From TMED27 sp050633165 (GTDB taxonomy: Bacteria > Pseudomonadota > Alphaproteobacteria > Micavibrionales > Micavibrionaceae), in contig JBOEFZ010000010.1 of assembly GCA_050633165.1 (NCBI GenBank), positions 1-19,974 of the forward strand: DNA of 19,974 bases, read 5' to 3'. A program made the translations under genes and the position numbers. Shown one piece after another: positions 1-7,401 of the stretch. The notes beneath the pieces were generated by a model that worked only from the letters and a program-made list of their open reading frames with translations, had not been told where the DNA came from and searched no databases. Numbering within the stretch: the stretch's first letter is position 1; every line of letters starts with the position of its first letter.

Positions 1-1389
1 AAATCATCAAGCATCACAGACAGCAGCGGCAAAGTCGCCGCCATCGCGGATCAATCCAATAGTGGCTTCGGCTTCGCCGAAAGCGGATCGGACAAACACC
101 CTGTCTACAACGCCGTCCAAAACCAAATGGAATTTGACGGCAGCAACGACAGCCTCGAAGGATTCATCTATGACGACACCAGCATAGATACCGCCATCAC
201 ACTCCCCGATGCATCCGGCGCAACCACCGGCAAAGGCTTCACCGGTACAGGGCTGGCCCGCGATGCGGATGGCACATTTTGGGCTGGCAATGACGGGCGC
301 GGCGATCCGGGCGACACGACGCATGAGCCAAGCATCGTCAACCTCTCCGCCGATGGCACCACAATCCTGAGCGAGATCGACGTCCTCACCATCGATGCAG
401 CCGCCACAAGCGTACAGGATGTAACAATCGACACCGCTGACGATCGCTTATGGTTCTGCCTCCCCGATCAAGACAAAATATACCAAATCGACAAAGACGG
501 CACATTGCGCAAAACCATCACCTATACCAATGTCCACGGCCTCGCCTACTACCCCGCCCAAGACCACCTCTTCATCCTGCGCGACAGCGGCCTTCTCCGC
601 CGTATCAACCAATCCGGCACAAGTCAGGAAACATGGAACCTCTCCGGCGGCAATTGGGATAAGCTGCATTATGATGAGGCACGCCACGGCCTTTGGATCA
701 CCCAAGGCGCAAACGGATCGGATGGGAATTTGTATTTTTTCGACCTGACATCCGGCAATATCTCCGCCCCGCTCCCCATGGTCGGCGCGGACGCGATCGA
801 AGGTGTAATTGTCGAGGGCAACACCGCTCACATCATCAACGACGCCTATTTCCACAGCGGCTCTCCGGCATTAAACCGCCTCTTAACCTATACAATCGAC
901 GCGAGCAAAATCGTCGCCACCGCTCTCCCACGCGCGCAAATCGATTTCTCAATGGCCTTCAGCATGGATAGCAATTCCAGCACCGACGCAATCTTCACCA
1001 GCGGCAATCCGCTTAGTAGCGAAGGATTCGGCTTCTACATCCCGAATAACACAACCATCCGCTGCTTCATCCATGACGGATCAAGCTCATACTCCGAAGA
1101 TATCACCGTCGATAACCTATCCACCCCCTGCATCATCAATGCGACAGTGGATTTAGCCAGCGGCACATATAATGTTTACCAAAACGGTATCCTAAAAGGC
1201 ACACAAACCTTCAACGCCGCCATGGGGGATGAAATCCAATGGACCCGCATGCAAATCGCCGACAGCGAGGACGGACGCAACGCGGATATCAATGTGCGCG
1301 CGCTCTGCCTCACCGACACAATTCACTCATCAGAAAACCGAACGGCACTCACCAATCACATCGCCGCCCGCGCAGGGATAAGCATCTAG
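1..1389 (+). CDS. LamG-like lectin protein with beta-propeller insert (C-terminal part)
   Basis: The reading frame is open from base 1 to the TAG at 1387-1389, so only the last 462 residues are visible and the start lies outside the window. The first ~45 residues (DSSG...ADQS...NQMEFDGSNDSL) look like the opening strands of a concanavalin A/LamG-type lectin fold. A block with repeated blade-like motifs follows (GLARDADGTFWAGNDGRG, VTIDTADDRLWFCLPDQDKIYQID, GLAYYPAQDHLFIL), as in NHL/SMP-30-like propellers. The lectin pattern resumes near IDFSMAFSMDSNSSTDAIF and ends with LTNHIAARAGI, typical of the end of such domains in phage and surface proteins. The likely role is carbohydrate or surface binding, but substrate and location are unknown. 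Domain families are assigned by eye. Confidence 0.7.
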   Translation, partial: KSSSITDSSGKVAAIADQSNSGFGFAESGSDKHPVYNAVQNQMEFDGSNDSLEGFIYDDTSIDTAITLPDASGATTGKGFTGTGLARDADGTFWAGNDGRGDPGDTTHEPSIVNLSADGTTILSEIDVLTIDAAATSVQDVTIDTADDRLWFCLPDQDKIYQIDKDGTLRKTITYTNVHGLAYYPAQDHLFILRDSGLLRRINQSGTSQETWNLSGGNWDKLHYDEARHGLWITQGANGSDGNLYFFDLTSGNISAPLPMVGADAIEGVIVEGNTAHIINDAYFHSGSPALNRLLTYTIDASKIVATALPRAQIDFSMAFSMDSNSSTDAIFTSGNPLSSEGFGFYIPNNTTIRCFIHDGSSSYSEDITVDNLSTPCIINATVDLASGTYNVYQNGILKGTQTFNAAMGDEIQWTRMQIADSEDGRNADINVRALCLTDTIHSSENRTALTNHIAARAGISI

Positions 1390-1390
1390 C

Positions 1391-1512
1391 GTCATCCCCG
1401 CGGTTCGCGAAGCGAACTTAAACAGCGGGGATCCAGTAAAGTGAGCTTCTTCGAAGCTCGCATATGGATTCCGGATGTTTAAGCTTCGCTCACGCTCAGC
1501 CTCCGGAATGAC
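1391..1512. repeat. Intergenic mosaic inverted-repeat element (GTCAT...ATGAC)
   Basis: The stretch begins with GTCAT and ends with ATGAC and is built from nested inverted repeats: CCCCGC/GCGGGG, GTTCGC-GAA-GCGAAC, the palindromic GAGCTTCTTCGAAGCTC, and TCCGG/CCGGA. Such modules are common as dispersed intergenic repeats in several alphaproteobacterial lineages. It starts one base after the lectin gene stop. It could be transcribed as a hairpin at the end of that gene, but no T-run follows. Confidence 0.6.
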
Positions 1513-1625
1513 AAAGCTCTTGATTCCAACGCGATATAGATTAAGGATGGTTTCCTTACGTAGCAAAGGATAAAGCCATCCCTAAATCCCCCTCCAATAA
1601 CAATCAGAGATCCCCGCGCGGCGAC

Positions 1626-2159
1626 GTGTGGGGCGATTGGGCTGTCGCCGCGCAGGAGGGGAACGCGAAAGCTTATAATAGCCTGCTAAAGGAAATCGCG
1701 CCCTTCATCCGCAATTTCCTCGTAACGCGCGTTGCCAATGATGATTGGGCGGATGATATTACCCAAGAAGTCCTAATCTCCGTCCATAAATCCCTAAAAA
1801 CCTACAGCGGCGATCGTCCTTTCCGCCCATGGCTCATGGCGATCGTTAATTTCCGCAAAACCGATTATTTGCGCAAACATTATTCCTCCCGTGGCGATAA
1901 ACAAGCAACCATGGAGGATGCCGAGTTTACAAAGTCCCATGTAACCAACCCCACCCATGCGGGCGAATATAAAGATATAGAATCCGCGCTAGAAACGCTT
2001 CCGAGCAAGCAACGCGACATTTTCACGCGCATGAAAATCGAAGGCTACACCGCCAAGGAGGTAGCAGGTGAAATGGATATGAGCGTAAGCGCGGTCAAAG
2101 TCTCCGTCCATCGCACCGCGCAAAAGCTAAAAGTGATATTGGAAGAAGAGGTAAGATGA
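1626..2159 (+). CDS. ECF-type RNA polymerase sigma factor
   Basis: A 177-residue sigma-70 family protein of ECF size. Region 2 is visible around residues 38-80 (DDWADDITQEVLISVHKSLKTY, then FRPWLMAIVNFRKTDYLRK). Region 4 is at about 125-170 (LPSKQRDIFTRMKIEGYTAKEVAGEMDMSVSAVKVSVHR). It should direct RNA polymerase to a stress regulon. The GTG at 1626 has no clear ribosome-binding site. The frame is open upstream to about 1545 without an ATG, so the start is uncertain. Its stop overlaps the next gene's start (ATGA), which points to translational coupling with the membrane anti-sigma factor, the arrangement of the Caulobacter SigF-NrsF pair. Confidence 0.9.
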   Translation: MWGDWAVAAQEGNAKAYNSLLKEIAPFIRNFLVTRVANDDWADDITQEVLISVHKSLKTYSGDRPFRPWLMAIVNFRKTDYLRKHYSSRGDKQATMEDAEFTKSHVTNPTHAGEYKDIESALETLPSKQRDIFTRMKIEGYTAKEVAGEMDMSVSAVKVSVHRTAQKLKVILEEEVR

Positions 2160-2797
2160 GTAAAAAGAACAATATCGACGATCTAATCGGTAATCTAACG
2201 GATGAGCTAGAGCCTATAAAACCCATGGGCTGCCCCATGCGGCGCATCGCAATATGGTTTGTCACCAGTGCCATTTTCGTCGCCCTTTGTGCATATTCCA
2301 TGGGCTTACGCCATGATATCAGCACGCTCTACACAAACCCTCACTGTTTCTTCGAATTAACCTTAATGGCAATAACCGGCATCTTCGCCGCTTTATCCTC
2401 CTCATACCTCACCGTCCCCGATATGCGCGGTCAAAAATGGCTCACCCCCACCACATTCACAACATTGGGCGTCTTCACCCTATGGAACACAATCCGCTTT
2501 ATCCTCGAAGGCGACAGCCTAAGAGGCATGGATTTTGATCATTGCATGGGGGAGGGGGGCTTCATGGCAATCGTCCCCGTTGCCTTCCTGATCTTCATGA
2601 TGCGCCACGGCACAACCTGCCGCCCCATCCTGACCGCAGTCATGAACACAATCGCCATCGCCGCCCTCGGATATGTCGCTTTGCGCTTCACATGCCCCAT
2701 GAACACCGTCGCCCATGCAACGATATCGCACTTGCTTCCCTATATTGCACTTGGCGGCGTTTTTGCTATGATAGCGCGTAAACTTTACAAATGGTGA
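2156..2797 (+). CDS. nrsF: NrsF/DUF1109-family membrane anti-sigma factor
   Basis: A 213-residue protein with about six membrane segments (near 31-50, 65-86, 96-118, 134-149, 158-176, 190-208). It has the features of the DUF1109/NrsF family: a short cytoplasmic N-terminus, a Pro-Asp (VPD) after the third hydrophobic stretch, a Cys near residue 130 (DHCMGE), a membrane segment ending in MMRHG, and a Cys near 179 followed by Pro (FTCPMN). In Caulobacter NrsF two cysteines at nearly these positions are reported to be needed for response to chromate and cadmium, so this pair may sense metals or redox stress. That role is inferred. The gene overlaps the sigma gene by four bases. Confidence 0.85.
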   Translation: MSKKNNIDDLIGNLTDELEPIKPMGCPMRRIAIWFVTSAIFVALCAYSMGLRHDISTLYTNPHCFFELTLMAITGIFAALSSSYLTVPDMRGQKWLTPTTFTTLGVFTLWNTIRFILEGDSLRGMDFDHCMGEGGFMAIVPVAFLIFMMRHGTTCRPILTAVMNTIAIAALGYVALRFTCPMNTVAHATISHLLPYIALGGVFAMIARKLYKW

Positions 2798-3114
2798 GAA
2801 CGCAAAATATGACCCCAGTCAAAATCTACCAACCCGCAAGAAACGCAATGCAATCCGGCCGCGGTAAATCCGCACAATGGATCTTGGAATACATCCCCAC
2901 ATCAGGGCGTGTGCCAGAGGCTCTCATGGGCTGGGTCTCCTCCGCCGATACCCTCAATCAGGTCAAAATCAAATTCGACAGCCAAAAAGACGCGGTCAAA
3001 TTCGCCAAAGAAAATAACTTCGAATACACAATATCCACCGCCAACCAACGCCGCGTAAAGCCACGTAACTACGGCGATAACTTCAAATACATTCCGGTGG
3101 AAGAGGGCGCCTAG
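2791..3114 (+). CDS. NDUFS4-like ETC complex I subunit
   Basis: A 107-residue protein matching the bacterial/mitochondrial 18-kDa accessory subunit of NADH:ubiquinone oxidoreductase (NDUFS4 type). Visible family features are VKIYQPARNAMQSGRGKSAQWILEY at the N-terminus, GWVSSADTLNQVKIKFDSQKDAVKFAKENN in the middle, and a basic end with KPRNYGDNF. It sits on the matrix/cytoplasmic arm of complex I in alphaproteobacteria. The ATG at 2791 overlaps the end of the nrsF-like gene by seven bases. Homologues usually begin close to MxxVKIY, so the ATG at 2809 is an equally likely start. A weak CGCCTAGGCG stem and 13 T residues follow the stop. Confidence 0.85.
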   Translation: MVRTQNMTPVKIYQPARNAMQSGRGKSAQWILEYIPTSGRVPEALMGWVSSADTLNQVKIKFDSQKDAVKFAKENNFEYTISTANQRRVKPRNYGDNFKYIPVEEGA

Positions 3115-3130
3115 GCGTTTTTTTTTTTTT
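3106..3130 (+). terminator. Possible terminator after the NDUFS4-like gene
   Basis: The last codons contain the palindrome CGCCTAGGCG, directly followed by an uninterrupted run of 13 T (3118-3130). The stem is very short (CGC/GCG around CTAG), so termination may depend mainly on the T-run; moderate support only. Confidence 0.4.
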
Positions 3131-3160
3131 AGAGTTTGCAGACCTGAAGTCTTGAAAAAA

Positions 3161-3237
<77 letters not shown>

Positions 3238-3683
3238 TTAAACAATCGACATTGTTAGTATAACAATTATCACAAAAATCAAAAAGAAATTTCCACACGC
3301 ATAAAAAAAGGTCCGGAGATCTTTAAAAGATACTCCGGACAAACGGTGGTAATAGAGGGTGTGTATGAGAATAATTTATGCCATTTTCGAAACGATTGCA
3401 AGGAAAAAAGATAAAAAACATATAAAACTTTATCAAAAACGCAACTATCGTACAAAAGTAAGTATAAAAAACAGAAGATGAGAATAAGCGTATGTGTTTA
3501 TGAGGGTTTGATGCGGTGTTAAAGTAAAAAAATAAATAAAAACCTAAATTGGGGAAGTTTTTTATTTTCCTGTATTGCAATAAAGCTAGCGCGCAACGCC
3601 TCAAGCTGGACTCAATCCCCATTCGCCGCGCGAATACACACTAAAAAGCTAGTTCATAAAAAATTTTGATGGAATGAAGAAAA
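3238..3683. other. Gene-poor AT-rich interval left of the element
   Basis: This 446-bp stretch lies between tRNA-Arg and the left attachment repeat and belongs to the chromosome. It is rich in A and T with long A-runs on the plus strand. The only sizeable frame is a minus-strand one of 99 codons that lacks a ribosome-binding site and runs into the terminator at 3304-3340. The only firm signal is that terminator. Before integration this region lay directly downstream of tRNA-Asn, so it may be the tRNA's 3' trailer or a small RNA. Confidence 0.5.
3304..3340 (-). terminator. Strong intrinsic terminator, minus strand
   Basis: On the minus strand the stem GTCCGGAG / CTCCGGAC is extended by ATCTT/AAGAT with one bulged A, and is followed by CTTTTTTAT. 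It would stop leftward transcripts coming from the tRNA-Asn side before they reach tRNA-Arg. No convincing gene lies immediately upstream on that strand. Confidence 0.75.
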
Positions 3684-3728
3684 TGGCTCCTCGGGCCGGA
3701 TTCGAACCAGCGACCAAGTGATTAACAG
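3684..3728. repeat. attL: duplicated 3' part of tRNA-Asn
   Basis: These 45 bases are identical to 12599-12643, the 3' part of the intact tRNA-Asn gene from the encoded CCA to the anticodon loop. The identity stops abruptly after AACAG: ACGTA follows here and TCACC follows at the right. It is the left junction of an integrated element and the displaced remnant of the original tRNA 3' end. It is not a functional tRNA because the 5' half is missing. Confidence 0.95.
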
Positions 3729-3791
3729 ACGTATTTATTGAAAAAACCACAACAATCAACAGCAATATAACATAAACATATCAATGTTTTA

Positions 3792-3865
3792 TGATTTTTT
3801 GTGTGTTGTGGGTTATTATCGCTTATGGTGTTTTTTAGGGATTAAATGTCCCGTGAGTGTCCCGC
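3792..3865. promoter_or_regulatory. Putative integrase arm-type sites, left end
   Basis: Inside the left end are TGATTTTTTG (3792-3801), TTGTGGGTT (3806-3814), TGTCCC (3847-3852) and GTGAGTGTCCCGC (3853-3865). The same words recur at the right end (12539-12573, and inverted at 12351-12359 and 12447-12453). Short motifs shared by both ends of an element but absent between them are what tyrosine integrase arm sites look like. The exact binding words are inferred. Confidence 0.55.
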
Positions 3866-3918
3866 AGGGATGTTTGCGTTCCAAGGATAACTTTTAATGA
3901 AAGCGATTTGTCGAGCAT

Positions 3919-4281
3919 ATGGATTTAGATAACAATCTGATCAAAGAAATTTTGTCTGTCACGAAAGAGAAGGCTTCGGGTGATACATGGGTTGAGTTGC
4001 AATTATCCGGTTACGAAGATGCAGACGTGACAGAACATGTCAGGCTGCTTGATGAACAAGGGTACATCGAGGCGATAGACCTTTCTAAAATAGGGAACGT
4101 GGAATGGAAGCCCAAAAGACTTACAGTCCATGGGCATCAATATTTGGAAAATCTGAACCAATCCATATTTTCCAGATTTAAACAAAGATTTGCTTCGCAT
4201 ACAGAAAACATAGCAGTATCTGCCATTACATCCGCCATTACGGCAATAATAACAATCATGATTACGAGGTTTTTACAGTAG
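3919..4281 (+). CDS. DUF2513-like protein with C-terminal membrane anchor
   Basis: A 120-residue protein. Residues 1-80 follow the pattern of DUF2513, small winged-helix-like proteins common in phages and islands: MDLDNNLIKEILSVTKE, then GYEDADVTEHVRLLDEQGYIEAIDL, and RLTVHGHQYLENL. Most members are soluble; this one ends in a hydrophobic helix (about 98-118, IAVSAITSAITAIITIMITRF), which should place the domain at the inner membrane. The stop TAG shares its G with the GTG start of the next gene, so the two are probably translated together and may act together. They face opposite to the rest of the element and look like cargo. Function unknown; a sensing or adaptor role for the large partner is a guess. 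Confidence 0.75.
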   Translation: MDLDNNLIKEILSVTKEKASGDTWVELQLSGYEDADVTEHVRLLDEQGYIEAIDLSKIGNVEWKPKRLTVHGHQYLENLNQSIFSRFKQRFASHTENIAVSAITSAITAIITIMITRFLQ

Positions 4282-6605
4282 TGAAATACGTTCTGCCCAA
4301 AAATATAAAACAAAAAACCAAGAATTTTTGCACCACAACCAAGTCAAAAGTTAAAGAAGGTTTTGCAAAGGGCTTTGCTCATATTTGGCGCTATCTGTTA
4401 TGGAGAAAATATTACGTTCAAACGTGGCTTTCCAAATACAAATGGAAAATTGTATGGACTGTTTTTCTGGCTTTCGTTGGTCTTAATATTGCGTTTTTGT
4501 CAGAAATTGATCCTCTGTTCTCGGCACGCTTCCCCGATCAGAACAGCATAGAAAATCTGGAAACCGTTCTTACAACATTGGGTGGGGCGCTGATAGGTGC
4601 GGCTTTCATTGCCTTCACCCTGATAATGTTCTCCATGCAAGTGAACATCGAAAGGATGCCTCATGGCCTGTTTTTCAGGTTTGGAAAGGATTCTTTGATC
4701 TTAATCATGTTTGTCGCCACGCTTGTTTCAGGTATAGCAGTGTGTTTTTCCTCAACGCTTGTTCATGATCCGGCGCACTTGGCAGGATCAATATCTCTGG
4801 CCTTTTGGGGAACAATTGCGATCATCACACTTGTCATACAGGCATATGAACGCACGCTGTTTTTAATCAACCCCGCCAAACAGCTTAATACGCTTCTTGA
4901 ATCCGTCGAGAGAGATTTGAAGGCATGGGAGCGCCGGGCTGAAAAAGCAAAACCGCTTCTTAAAGGTGATGATGAAGACAAAGAGGAAGAAAGCGCCTTT
5001 ATGTCAACGCACGACATAAAAAAGAGCGTTTATATGCAGCTTAATCCGCACGGAAAACAGGCCGCTAAAAATGCGATAGACCATGCCTTTTCCTTTGCAC
5101 GCCGTTATGCAGAAAGGGGGGATTATGTTGTATCCGCCCATGCCATGCAGGTAATTGGCATGATCAATAAACTTTACGTCCAGCACAAGGGCAAAACTTT
5201 TTATAGCGATCATCCGTGGTTTGAAAACCCGTTTTCTTCCGATGATCTTGTAACGCACTCTCTGGAAAGCCTTAGACGGTCAATTATCGTGGCTTTGGGG
5301 CGCAAAGACGAGCAGCAAGTGATCCAGATATTGCAAACTTTTTCACTGCTTATGAACATTTATCTGCAAATAGATTACTCAAACGGATATGCAGCGAAAA
5401 CCCATGCGAATTTGGCAGCAGGCTATTTGTCGGAGGCGGTTATATCGGTTTTGCCACACGATATGACGGATGTTGTCATGGAAGGATTACGCCTTATGGG
5501 ACAGTGTGCTTCGCTGTCTTGCCAAGTTGGTAAAACTACGGATGCAGTATCAATCATAGATAAGGTTGGCGTTATTACTGCGGCTGGAATAGCCAATAAA
5601 AAATTCTACCCCATAATCATGACGGGGATGCAGCAACTAACCAGATTAACCATGGTTCTTTTGCAATCACGATCACATGATCTTTCGTTTGCGTTTAAAA
5701 GCATCAAAAATAATATTATGTTTATTTCCGAAACCTTCCTGAAAATTCCATCAAGTCCGATCCAGCAGACCCACGGAACATACCTTGGCCCCTATTATTC
5801 TTTTCAGGAATCAAACCTTCGCCCAATGATGGGAAAATTGGCAAACCAAATTTTAAATGCTGATCAAGATAATGAGGATGCCAAGCATATCATACGAAAT
5901 TTTGTCACATGGTCAGACCAAATTTATATTTCAGAACGCAAGCTGTTTGAGCAGGCTGTAAAAACAGAAACTGATCTTTTGTTTCATATCATTGACTGGA
6001 CAAAAAGCATTGGAGAAATTCTGGTTGCGCTGTCCAATGCTCCGGCCTGCGATAAAGATTCAAAAAAGAAACTGCAACGTAACGCGTCATGGCTCATATC
6101 TAATCTGTCCTTTGTTCCAGATGACAAAGAGAGTGTTTCAGCCGTTGCGACCTACCAGTTGCATGAAACACTCTTTGAAGCCGCTATGACAGGTCATCAA
6201 CGGGAATGTAAAGAATATATGGAAGCAGCGCAAGATTGCCTGTTATCGTGGGCCTTCCGGGGTGGAAAGTATCAGCTTGGTTGGGGGATTTTAGAACATT
6301 CTCTATATGGCCTCACTGTTCTTGCCTTGTTACCCGATCAAACAGGTACAGTTGAAAAATTAAAGTATGACATACAGCGTATGCTGTTAAAGGAAAGCGT
6401 ATCCCAAGAAATGCTTGATCGAACAGCTAGAAGTGTCCGAGAACAGGCTGCTACGCTTTATAGCCTTCGTGAATACCCCCATTCATTTATCGAAGTTGTT
6501 ATGAAGCAAACAGATGCAACAGAATTACAGGGTCTTTTGGAAGAGATTGCCAACCTGCTTTCGCCCGGAACTGCGAGCGAGGAAATCAACGTAAGTTATT
6601 TTTAA
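4281..6605 (+). CDS. Large four-helix membrane protein (DUF2254-like topology), cargo
   Basis: A 774-residue protein from a GTG start that overlaps the preceding stop by one base. After a basic N-terminus come four hydrophobic helices at about 56-74, 97-118, 137-158 and 170-189. The second (LGGALIGAAFIAFTLIMFSMQV) recalls the DUF2254 family of predicted membrane proteins. An acidic linker follows (KGDDEDKEEESAF, ~228-240), and then over 500 residues of mostly alpha-helical, soluble-looking sequence with no enzyme motif I can name. Usual DUF2254 proteins are much shorter, so the long C-terminal domain is unusual. Pairing with a membrane-anchored DUF2513-like protein inside a satellite suggests an accessory system, perhaps phage defence by membrane disruption; this is inference from context and topology only. 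Confidence 0.7.
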   Translation: MKYVLPKNIKQKTKNFCTTTKSKVKEGFAKGFAHIWRYLLWRKYYVQTWLSKYKWKIVWTVFLAFVGLNIAFLSEIDPLFSARFPDQNSIENLETVLTTLGGALIGAAFIAFTLIMFSMQVNIERMPHGLFFRFGKDSLILIMFVATLVSGIAVCFSSTLVHDPAHLAGSISLAFWGTIAIITLVIQAYERTLFLINPAKQLNTLLESVERDLKAWERRAEKAKPLLKGDDEDKEEESAFMSTHDIKKSVYMQLNPHGKQAAKNAIDHAFSFARRYAERGDYVVSAHAMQVIGMINKLYVQHKGKTFYSDHPWFENPFSSDDLVTHSLESLRRSIIVALGRKDEQQVIQILQTFSLLMNIYLQIDYSNGYAAKTHANLAAGYLSEAVISVLPHDMTDVVMEGLRLMGQCASLSCQVGKTTDAVSIIDKVGVITAAGIANKKFYPIIMTGMQQLTRLTMVLLQSRSHDLSFAFKSIKNNIMFISETFLKIPSSPIQQTHGTYLGPYYSFQESNLRPMMGKLANQILNADQDNEDAKHIIRNFVTWSDQIYISERKLFEQAVKTETDLLFHIIDWTKSIGEILVALSNAPACDKDSKKKLQRNASWLISNLSFVPDDKESVSAVATYQLHETLFEAAMTGHQRECKEYMEAAQDCLLSWAFRGGKYQLGWGILEHSLYGLTVLALLPDQTGTVEKLKYDIQRMLLKESVSQEMLDRTARSVREQAATLYSLREYPHSFIEVVMKQTDATELQGLLEEIANLLSPGTASEEINVSYF

Positions 6606-6700
6606 AATCAGGCATCACCATCTTTTTAAATAGCGCATTCGCTTTATCAATATGGCGTTCCTCTTGCTCGTCTTTTGGCGGACGTTCTCTTTCTTCGTTG

Positions 6701-6725
6701 ATGGCACGTCATTCGTGCCATTTTT
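6701..6725 (+). terminator. Intrinsic terminator of the left-end cargo operon
   Basis: The perfect 8-bp stem ATGGCACG / CGTGCCAT with loop TCATT is followed by TTTTT on the plus strand. It lies about 95 bp after the large membrane gene and overlaps the last codons of the convergent gene. It should end the plus-strand operon. Confidence 0.75.
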
Positions 6726-7401
6726 GAACATTACTTTTCGGAAGAGTATTTGTGGCATCTGATTCTTTTATAATTGCAGAAAAGTATTCAGGAGAAGTAG
6801 TTTTGATAGAAGGTCTGTAATCCTGCCAAAAAGAATAGCCGAGTAGCAAAATCAGAAGGATAGCGCCCGTTCTTATAATGGTTTTCCTGATCGCTTTCGG
6901 CTTCCTCTGATTATGATCACACAGCTTGTTCCACATCACGGGAAAATTTGCACACATGTAAAAAACATTGAGCGCAATGGCCATAGCGATGAGCATTGCT
7001 GTTAAATCCTCGCCATGAATCGCATCGCCTAAGGGAACAGCCGCCAAGATTTGAGCGCAACTTCCTGATATCAAACCCCACGTTGGCCATATATCGCTCT
7101 GAACGAGCCATTTTATTGAATAAAAGGTAATAACTGGAAGTGAAAGCCCCGAAAATATGATGAACGTATCAAGACTCAACAAGGAACTTTCATGCTGATT
7201 GGTTATGAACAGCGCCCAAAACAACCAAATGGCTTGTAAAATTAAAGCCACTCTTTTGAAACTCTGGTTGTAGCCTTCTAAACTTTCAAATCTTTTGAGA
7301 GATGCCGTATTTTCTTTTCCAGATTCCTGAAAAAATATCACGGCAGCCCTAGCGATACCGCCGACAAGCATGAAAACAAGAATTGCTGTAAGAATTTCCA
7401 T
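6709..7401 (-). CDS. Unknown multi-pass membrane protein under a structured leader
   Basis: A 230-residue protein with about five or six membrane segments (near 3-25, 50-67, 78-99, possibly 107-123, 132-153, 174-192) and a polar C-terminal tail of ~38 residues. I do not recognise the family. It is the last gene of the minus-strand operon that starts at the integrase. Its start is well supported: GGGAG at 7411-7415 lies nine bases before the ATG. That site can pair with a complementary AACTCCC at 7456-7462 in the leader, so translation is probably held off by an RNA switch of C4 type. In P1-like phages the gene in this slot is icd/ant, an inhibitor and antirepressor. A tightly repressed membrane protein here could be toxic or an abortive-infection effector, but that is speculative. 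Confidence 0.75.
   Translation of the reverse strand: MEILTAILVFMLVGGIARAAVIFFQESGKENTASLKRFESLEGYNQSFKRVALILQAIWLFWALFITNQHESSLLSLDTFIIFSGLSLPVITFYSIKWLVQSDIWPTWGLISGSCAQILAAVPLGDAIHGEDLTAMLIAMAIALNVFYMCANFPVMWNKLCDHNQRKPKAIRKTIIRTGAILLILLLGYSFWQDYRPSIKTTSPEYFSAIIKESDATNTLPKSNVQKWHE

Noticed and set aside
3323..3622. Minus-strand frame of 99 codons in the AT-rich interval
   Set aside because: No ribosome-binding site, low-complexity Phe/Tyr-rich product, and its end runs into a strong terminator hairpin.
3684..3728. A second tRNA-Asn gene at the left end
   Set aside because: Only the 3' part is present and the following bases cannot form the anticodon, D or acceptor stems.
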